A stretch of DNA of 64,000 nucleotides from Nocardioides kribbensis (GTDB lineage: Bacteria; Actinomycetota; Actinomycetes; Propionibacteriales; Nocardioidaceae): assembly GCF_015070375.1 (NCBI RefSeq), contig NZ_JADCLL010000004.1, positions 124,001 to 188,000 on the forward strand. Direction: 5' to 3'. Within the stretch, counting starts at the first letter, position 1. Every line of letters starts with the position of its first letter. This document shows positions 58,735 through 64,000 of the stretch, one piece after another. The position numbers and the translations under genes were made by a program. The notes below the pieces were generated by a model. That model had not been told where the DNA came from. It saw nothing but the letters and a program-made list of their open reading frames with translations, and ran no database searches.

Positions 58735-59519
58735 TCACCGCGACCGGGGTCTCCTGGGCCTACGCCGGCCGCCGCGTCGTCGACCGCGTCGACCTCCTCG
58801 CCCGCCCCGGCCGCGTGCTGGGGCTCATCGGCCCCAACGGCAGCGGCAAGACGACCCTGCTGCGCCTGCTGCACGGCGCGCTGCGCTCCCCCACCGGGCA
58901 GGTCGAGGTCGACGGCGACCCGGCCGCGTCGCTCGGCCCGCGGGAGGCGGCCCGGCGCCTCGCCGTCGTGGTGCAGGAGAGCGGCGGCGAGACCGCCCTG
59001 ACGGTGGCGGAGATGGTCCTGCTGGGGCGCGGACCCCACCTGTCGACCTTCCAGCGCCTCGGGGCCGACGACCACGCGCTGGCCCTCGACTGCCTGCGCC
59101 GGGTCGGGGCCGACCACCTCGGCGCCCGCGCCTTCGCCGGGCTCTCCGGAGGTGAGCGGCAGCGCGTGCTCATCGCCCGCGCGCTGGCCCAGCAGGCGAC
59201 CCACCTGCTCCTCGACGAGCCGACCAACCACCTCGACGTGCGCTACCAGCACGAGGTGCTCGGCCTGGTGCGAGGGCTCGTCGAGGGCCCCGACCCGACC
59301 GCGGTCGTCGTGGTGCTGCACGACCTCAACCTGGCCGCCCGCTACTGCGACGACCTCGTGCTGCTCGGCGACGGCGCGGTCGTGGCCGCCGGGCCGGCCG
59401 GCACCGTGCTCGACCCGGCCGTCCTCGAGCCCGTCTACGGCATCGGCATCCGCCGGGTCGAGGTCGACGGCCAGGTCCACCTGCTCTTCCAGCCCACCCA
59501 CCAAGGAGCCCCCGCATGA
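58731..59519 (+). CDS. ATPase subunit of the ABC importer
   Basis: A 262-aa ATPase of the FepC/BtuD type. Walker A GPNGSGKTT at 34-42, Q-loop VVQESGG, signature LSGGERQRV at 138-146, Walker B LLLDEPTNHLD and switch VVVLHDLNLAARY. GTG start overlapping the lipoprotein stop; ATGA overlap with the methyltransferase gene that follows. Confidence 0.94.
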   Translation: MITATGVSWAYAGRRVVDRVDLLARPGRVLGLIGPNGSGKTTLLRLLHGALRSPTGQVEVDGDPAASLGPREAARRLAVVVQESGGETALTVAEMVLLGRGPHLSTFQRLGADDHALALDCLRRVGADHLGARAFAGLSGGERQRVLIARALAQQATHLLLDEPTNHLDVRYQHEVLGLVRGLVEGPDPTAVVVVLHDLNLAARYCDDLVLLGDGAVVAAGPAGTVLDPAVLEPVYGIGIRRVEVDGQVHLLFQPTHQGAPA

Positions 59520-60223
59520 GCGTCCAGGACCGCATGAACGACTACTGGAGCCGCCGGGCCCCGGCCTACGACGCCGGCCAGCACCGGCCCGAGCACCGGG
59601 GCCGCGACCGCGAGCTGTGGGCCGAGGTGTGGTCGGCGGCGCTGCCCCCGGCCCCGGCCGACGTGCTCGACCTCGGATGCGGCAGCGGCTACGTCACCAC
59701 CCTGCTCGCCGGGCTCGGGCACCGTGTCACCGGCATCGACCTGGCCGACGGCATGCTCGAGGTGGCGCGGCAGCGGGTCGCCGAGCTGCCCCCGACGACC
59801 CGTCCGCCGCGGCTGCTGCGCGGCGACATGGTCGCGCCCGACTTCCCCGACGACAGCTTCGACGTGCTCGCCGGGCGCTACGTGCTCTGGACGCTGCGCG
59901 AGCCCGCCGCCGCCCTGGCCGCCTGGCGCCGCGTGCTGCGCCCCGACGGGGTGCTGGCCATGGTCGACAGCACGTGGTTCCCCGACGGGCTCGGGGGCCA
60001 CGGCAGCGAGGACTTCACCGGCTCCTACGACGACACCGTGCGCGCCGCGCTCCCCCTGGCCGAGGCCGGCAGCATCGAGGCCAGCGCCCAGGCGCTGCGC
60101 GACGGCGGCTTCCGCGACGTCGAGGTGACCCCGCTGACCGGGCTGCTGGAGCTCGACCGGGCCCACGGCGCGGCGCCCGGGCACGACGTACGGCTGCAGT
60201 TCCTGCTGACCGCGCGCCCCTGA
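59516..60223 (+). CDS. Class I SAM-dependent methyltransferase in the importer operon
   Basis: A 235-aa methyltransferase of the UbiE/Methyltransf_11 type: SVQDRMNDYWSRRAPAYDAG at the N-terminus, motif I VLDLGCGSGYVTTLLAGLGH at about 50-69, GIDLADGMLEVARQRV (motif II), and FDVLAGRYVLWTLREP. Its start overlaps the ATPase stop by 4 nt, so its job is probably tied to the imported compound. The acceptor is unknown. Confidence 0.9.
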   Translation: MSVQDRMNDYWSRRAPAYDAGQHRPEHRGRDRELWAEVWSAALPPAPADVLDLGCGSGYVTTLLAGLGHRVTGIDLADGMLEVARQRVAELPPTTRPPRLLRGDMVAPDFPDDSFDVLAGRYVLWTLREPAAALAAWRRVLRPDGVLAMVDSTWFPDGLGGHGSEDFTGSYDDTVRAALPLAEAGSIEASAQALRDGGFRDVEVTPLTGLLELDRAHGAAPGHDVRLQFLLTARP

Positions 60224-60242
60224 CCGGCCCGGCCGGGCCGCC

Positions 60243-62630
60243 TCAGCCGCGGCCCCGGCGGTCGTCGTCGAGGACCGACGCGCGGGCGACGTACTGGTCG
60301 GTCATGACGCCGTCGAGGGCCCAGGCGGTGAGTTGGAAATCGTAGCGACGCGCCCCGCGCTCGTCGTCGGGCTGGTAGGTCAGCGGCACGACGCCGCTGG
60401 TCTGCCCGGGAGCGAGGTCGAGGACGTAGCGCTCGAGCGAGCCGCGCGACTGACCGGTGGTGAGCACGAGCACCCGCGCCGGGCGGGTCAGGCCGGTGAC
60501 CGTGAAGGGCAGGTTGACCGTGGCGGGCGCGGGGCCGTCGCCCTCGGGCCGGCGCACGTCGGCGAAGCTGATCGTGGCCATCCGCCGCTGCGGCACGGCG
60601 GCGAGGCGGTCGGGGGCGGCCGAGACGTCGGCGACCCAGACCCTCCCGTCGCCGCTGCGCGCGACCAGGTCGACCGCGGTGACGCGGGCGGGGTCGATGC
60701 CGGCGGCCTTGGAGGCGTCGACCAGCAGCGTCTGCCCCCAGATCTTGGTGCTGCCGCGCGGCAGCGCGCGCAGCACGCCGTCGCCCTCCGGGGTCACCAC
60801 GGCGGTGGCGCCGTCGGCGTCGGTGAGGCGCACGTCGACCTGCACGTCGCCCAGCCGCGGGTCGACGAGGGTGCGCAGCTCGAGCCGACGCCCGGCGAGG
60901 TCGAGCGGCTCCTCCAGCACCAGTCCGGCGCGCTGGCCCGGGGCGTCCCACGACACCTCCAGGAAGCGGTGGGTCGGGGTGCGCTCCCCCGACGTGGTCC
61001 AGTGCGGGGTCACCTGGCCCGTGATGCCGCGCCCGCAGTCGGCGGCGCGCTGGGCGTAGGACGCGGTGCCGCGGCAGAAGCGCGAGGCCGCGCCGTCGGG
61101 CAGGGAGCGTCCGGCCTCGTCGCCGGGCGCGCGCACGTCGCGCCCGCCACCGACGGCGTGGCTGAGCACCTCGGCGTCGCCGGCCGACGCCGCGGTGACC
61201 CGCGAGCCGTCGAAGAGCGGCAGCACCGCGACGTCGCCGGTGAAGAGCCGCACAGCCCCGGCGGTGTACGTCGCGCCCACCGCACGCTGCTCGGCGCCGT
61301 CGAGACGGCGCGGGTCGGCGGTGCCGCACGAGCGAATCTCCCCGCCGAACCAGTCGTCGACCGACGGGGCCGCGGCCACGCCGGGGGTCCACTCGGAGTT
61401 GAAGAAGTTGTGGTTGGCGCCCAGCACCAGCACCGAGCTCTTCAGCGAGGTGTCGTCGGGGGCGACGTCACGGCCGTAGTCGGTGAAGCGCTGGCCCTGG
61501 AGGTCGAACACGTCGCCGTCGCAGGCCGGCAGCAGGGTCACGGTCGGCACGTAGGGCGCGGTCTGGGTGCCGAAGTCGGTCGGCGCGATGAGCACCTGAC
61601 CGGCGACGCGGTAGGGAGCCGACAGCGGGATCTGGATCGAGGCGCGGTCCACGCCCTCGCCGCCGCGGCTGTGGCCCACCAGCACGACCCGGTCGAGGTC
61701 GACGTCGTGGGAGGGCGCCAGGTCGACCCAGTGGTCGAGGTGGCGCGCGATGATCTCGGCGCGGGCGTCGGCGCCGCCGTCGTCGAGGCGGTAGTCCTGG
61801 GCGTTGATGCCGTTGACCCGGATCGAGACCGTGGCGTAGCCCTGGCTGGCCAGCAGCTCCTGGGTCTGCACGTAGCCCAGGTGGCTCGGGATCTCCTCGA
61901 AGCGGCCCGCGCAGGGCCAGTCGAAGCTGTAGGCACGCGGTCGGTCGGGGTCGTAGCACACGCCGTGACGACCGTGCTGGAAGAGCACGAGCGGCCGGGG
62001 CCCGGTCGCGGCGTCGGCGGCGGGCTCGACCACGTGGCCAACCATCTCGACCGGCTCGGGCATCCCCGGCAGCTTGACCGGATCGAGCTCGTAGTCGCTG
62101 GCGACGGTGGCGAACGGCCCGGCCACCCCGGGGTCGTCGGCCAGCTCGGCGAAGCCCTGCGTGTACGGCGCGGTGGCCGCGCGACCCGCGGCGAGCGGCG
62201 CGGTGGCCCGGGCCGCGTCGAGCCCGGACTCGTCCAGGCGGTCGCCCGAGAGCAGCACGTCGAGGTCGGCGGGGTCGGGACGCTGCGCGGAGCGCACCGT
62301 GGCGCTCACGGTGCGCCCGTCGGCGCTCACGGTCGGGGCCCCGAAGCCGAGGCCGGCGCCGGCGAGGGTCGGGCGGTCGGAGCCCAGCGGCAGCCGGCCC
62401 GGCGCGGTCCACGCCACCCGCCACGTCGCGGCGTCGACCCGCGACACCTGCCAGGCGCCGCGGTCGGCCGAGGTGGCGCCCGGCGCCGGCGGCGCGGCGG
62501 CGGTCGGGGTGGGCACGACGGCCGCGGCCGTCAACGGGAGCAGGATGGCGGCGAGCGCCGCGGCGGCACGGCGGGTGGGGCGCTGGAGCACGGGTGAGGT
62601 CCGTTCGTTCGGGGTGGGCGGTCTGCCCAC
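60243..62630 (-). CDS. Large secreted alpha/beta hydrolase
   Basis: A 795-aa exported protein. Signal peptide TRRAAAALAAILLPLTAAAV (about 19-48). The hydrolase domain (about 180-420) has LVLFQHGRHGVC (oxyanion strand), the nucleophile elbow VGHSRGGEG (Ser321), LLPACDGDVFDLQG (acid Asp371 or Asp373) and GANHNFFNSEW (His407). A beta-rich C-terminal half of about 350 residues is of unknown type. Start GTG 62630 is given; GTG 62591 would put the signal peptide at the very N-terminus. Resembles actinobacterial secreted esterases/chlorophyllase-like enzymes; substrate unknown. Confidence 0.83.
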   Translation of the reverse strand: MGRPPTPNERTSPVLQRPTRRAAAALAAILLPLTAAAVVPTPTAAAPPAPGATSADRGAWQVSRVDAATWRVAWTAPGRLPLGSDRPTLAGAGLGFGAPTVSADGRTVSATVRSAQRPDPADLDVLLSGDRLDESGLDAARATAPLAAGRAATAPYTQGFAELADDPGVAGPFATVASDYELDPVKLPGMPEPVEMVGHVVEPAADAATGPRPLVLFQHGRHGVCYDPDRPRAYSFDWPCAGRFEEIPSHLGYVQTQELLASQGYATVSIRVNGINAQDYRLDDGGADARAEIIARHLDHWVDLAPSHDVDLDRVVLVGHSRGGEGVDRASIQIPLSAPYRVAGQVLIAPTDFGTQTAPYVPTVTLLPACDGDVFDLQGQRFTDYGRDVAPDDTSLKSSVLVLGANHNFFNSEWTPGVAAAPSVDDWFGGEIRSCGTADPRRLDGAEQRAVGATYTAGAVRLFTGDVAVLPLFDGSRVTAASAGDAEVLSHAVGGGRDVRAPGDEAGRSLPDGAASRFCRGTASYAQRAADCGRGITGQVTPHWTTSGERTPTHRFLEVSWDAPGQRAGLVLEEPLDLAGRRLELRTLVDPRLGDVQVDVRLTDADGATAVVTPEGDGVLRALPRGSTKIWGQTLLVDASKAAGIDPARVTAVDLVARSGDGRVWVADVSAAPDRLAAVPQRRMATISFADVRRPEGDGPAPATVNLPFTVTGLTRPARVLVLTTGQSRGSLERYVLDLAPGQTSGVVPLTYQPDDERGARRYDFQLTAWALDGVMTDQYVARASVLDDDRRGRG

Positions 62631-62687
62631 CGACTCCTAGACGCACGAGAGCGTCGTCCGGTTGCCTCGCGGCCGAGACGTCGACGC

Positions 62688-63335
62688 TCAGCCCACCATG
62701 TCGACGGCCAGCACGTCGAGGGACCAGGCCCCGCGTCGGTCGCCGTCGAGCGGCACCACCCGCACCACCGCGCCGGTCCCCAGGTCGAGGGCGACGTCGT
62801 GGGCGCTGGGGTAGTCGATGCCGGTGAGGTCGCGCTCCTCGCCGTACTCGAGGCGGTCGCTGACCCGCGACCACAGCAGCGGACAGCAGCTGCACGTGGG
62901 GTCGTAGCCCTCGACCGGGACCGCGCGGGCCCACCACACGCTCCTGCCGGCCACCTCGCCGGCGCGCAGGTCGTCGAGCAGCACCCCCGAGCTCAGCTCG
63001 ACGGGGTCGAGCACGGCGACCCAGAGGTAGGACTGCCACATCGCGTCGGCGTAGTCGATCCTCCTGTCGGCCGTGGCACGCGTGGGGCGGCTGGCCACCA
63101 GTCCGTCGGCGTCGAGCGCGGGCGTGACCGCCCACGGTCGCCCGGGCGCGGAGTGCGGCGCCGCCGCGACGTGGTGGATGCCCCGGGGGTCCCGCACGAC
63201 GAGGGTGCCGCGCGCACGGTCGAGGCTCGCCTCCGCCGGAGCCGCGGTCCCCTCCACGAAGCGCACCTCGAGGGTGCGCCAGCGCCACGGTCCGCTCCGG
63301 GCCAGCGCGCGGAATCGGTCGAGGGTGGGCTCCAT
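62688..63335 (-). CDS. Unrecognised 215-aa protein with CSCC motif
   Basis: No family recognised. Soluble, no signal peptide or membrane segment. Composition and strong third-position GC support coding. The C-terminal half contains EGYDPTCSCCPLLWSRV with three clustered cysteines and a run VVRVVPLDGDRRGAWSLDVL. The N-terminal half reads like a beta-rich domain with DPRGIHHVAAAP. It stands alone between the hydrolase and the divergent serA. It could be an immunity- or binding-type protein, but there is no toxin next to it. Confidence 0.75.
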   Translation of the reverse strand: MEPTLDRFRALARSGPWRWRTLEVRFVEGTAAPAEASLDRARGTLVVRDPRGIHHVAAAPHSAPGRPWAVTPALDADGLVASRPTRATADRRIDYADAMWQSYLWVAVLDPVELSSGVLLDDLRAGEVAGRSVWWARAVPVEGYDPTCSCCPLLWSRVSDRLEYGEERDLTGIDYPSAHDVALDLGTGAVVRVVPLDGDRRGAWSLDVLAVDMVG

Positions 63336-63401
63336 GCGCCCAGCAGACCACGGGCGGCGTCCACGCCTCATCGGGTTTTCGGCGCAGCGGCGCGGCTTCT
63401 C

Positions 63402-63407
63402 TACCCT
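63402..63407 (+). promoter_or_regulatory. -10 box of a leaderless transcript (serA)
   Basis: TACCCT followed by 7 nt and the GTG at 63415. No Shine-Dalgarno. Confidence 0.55.
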
Positions 63408-63414
63408 TGTCGGA

Positions 63415-64000
63415 GTGAAGGCACTGCTGCTCGAGAACATCCATCCGCTCGCCGTCCAGATCCTCGAGGGTCGCGGCTTCGAGGTCGAGCTGCGCGCCGG
63501 CTCCCTCTCCGAGGACGAGCTCGTGGAGACGCTCCCCGGCGTCGACCTGCTCGGCATCCGCTCCAACACCCACCTCACCGAGCGGGTGCTCGACGCCGCC
63601 ACCGACCTGCAGGCCGTCGGCTGCTTCTGCATCGGCACCAACCAGGTCGACCTGGCCGCGGCCGCGGCCCGCGGCCTGGCCGTCTTCAACGCGCCCTTCT
63701 CCAACACCCGCAGCGTGGTGGAGCTGGTCATCGGCGAGATCATCGCGCTGGCCCGTCGCCTGCACGAGAAGTCGGGCAAGATGCACGCCGGTGTCTGGGA
63801 CAAGTCGGCCAAGGGCAGCCACGAGATCCGCGGTCGCACCCTCGGCATCGTGGGCTACGGCAACATCGGCACCCAGCTGTCCAACCTGGCCGAGTCGATG
63901 GGCATGCGGGTCATCTTCTTCGACACCGCCGACCGGCTGGCCCACGGCAACGCGCAGCGCATGAAGACCCTCGACGACCTGCTCGAGCAGGCCGACGTCG
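63415..64000 (+). CDS. serA: D-3-phosphoglycerate dehydrogenase (cut by right edge)
   Basis: First step of serine synthesis, 3-phosphoglycerate to 3-phosphohydroxypyruvate with NAD. The first 195 residues are visible. The substrate domain has LLGIRSNTHLTERVLDAA and GCFCIGTNQVDLAAAAARGL. The Rossmann NAD motif is TLGIVGYGNIGTQLSNLAES with GxGxxG. The LHEKSGKMHAGVWDKSAKGS and GNIGTQL pattern resembles the E. coli-type SerA, which has a single ACT domain at the C-terminus, outside the window. GTG start 7 nt after TACCCT, so probably leaderless. Confidence 0.93.
   Translation, partial: MKALLLENIHPLAVQILEGRGFEVELRAGSLSEDELVETLPGVDLLGIRSNTHLTERVLDAATDLQAVGCFCIGTNQVDLAAAAARGLAVFNAPFSNTRSVVELVIGEIIALARRLHEKSGKMHAGVWDKSAKGSHEIRGRTLGIVGYGNIGTQLSNLAESMGMRVIFFDTADRLAHGNAQRMKTLDDLLEQADV

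Overview
The window comes from the chromosome of a high-GC Gram-positive bacterium, most likely an actinomycete of the Nocardioides type (Propionibacteriales). The signs are a strong preference for G or C at third codon positions, GTG as a frequent start, actinobacterial gene sets (DUF2530, DUF3027, DUF4129/DUF4350, MoxR/DUF58, CGNR zinc finger, bacterial XPB) and TANNNT promoter elements only 6-7 nt from start codons. I see no rRNA or tRNA gene, insertion sequence, prophage or CRISPR array.

Region 1 (1-17.0 kb, all minus strand) is the main ribosomal protein locus. Read in the direction of transcription it is rpsJ-rplC-rplD-rplW-rplB-rpsS-rplV-rpsC-rplP-rpmC-rpsQ, rplN-rplX-rplE-rpsN-rpsH-rplF-rplR-rpsE-rpmD-rplO, secY-adk-map, a TerC-like membrane protein, an LLM-class flavin oxidoreductase, then infA-rpmJ-rpsM-rpsK-rpsD, which runs off the left edge. 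The TerC and LLM genes sit between map and infA. Several gaps carry GC-rich hairpins, the largest between rplO and secY.

Region 2 (17.0-26.6 kb) holds a plus-strand envelope cluster (proline-rich membrane protein, DUF4129, DUF4350, MoxR ATPase, DUF58). A divergent SpoIIM/RDD pair, a secreted subtilisin and trmB follow. Region 3 (26.6-31.2 kb, minus) is the str operon rpsL-rpsG-fusA-tuf, ending in a strong hairpin. rpsJ and rpsL are preceded by nearly the same 30-nt block.

Region 4 (31.2-40.6 kb) carries a MarR regulator with an MFS exporter, an NCS2 purine permease, DUF2530, a methyltransferase, DUF3027, a second MFS protein, a long cold-shock protein, an M50-type membrane protease and a HAD-LarE fusion. 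Region 5 (40.7-50.5 kb) has a second subtilisin (with PA domain), an acyl-CoA ligase, a secreted M6 metalloprotease and a PP2C-FHA-RDD/FHA phospho-signalling operon. Region 6 (50.5-56.5 kb) holds a helicase-associated protein, a CGNR zinc-finger protein, XPB helicase, a 52-aa membrane protein and the RNA ligase RtcB. Region 7 (56.5-64 kb) is a BtuC/FecCD-type ABC importer with a methyltransferase behind a palindromic operator, a large secreted hydrolase, an unrecognised protein and the start of serA.

I found no complete, obviously new multi-gene system. The best leads are the HAD-LarE fusion coupled to a membrane protease, the operator-controlled importer, the divergent SpoIIM/RDD promoter with overlapping -10 boxes, the shared rpsJ/rpsL leader block, the rtcB leader hairpin and the repeated leaderless-promoter signature. 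All functional statements rest on reading translated sequence and recalled family features; no search was run.
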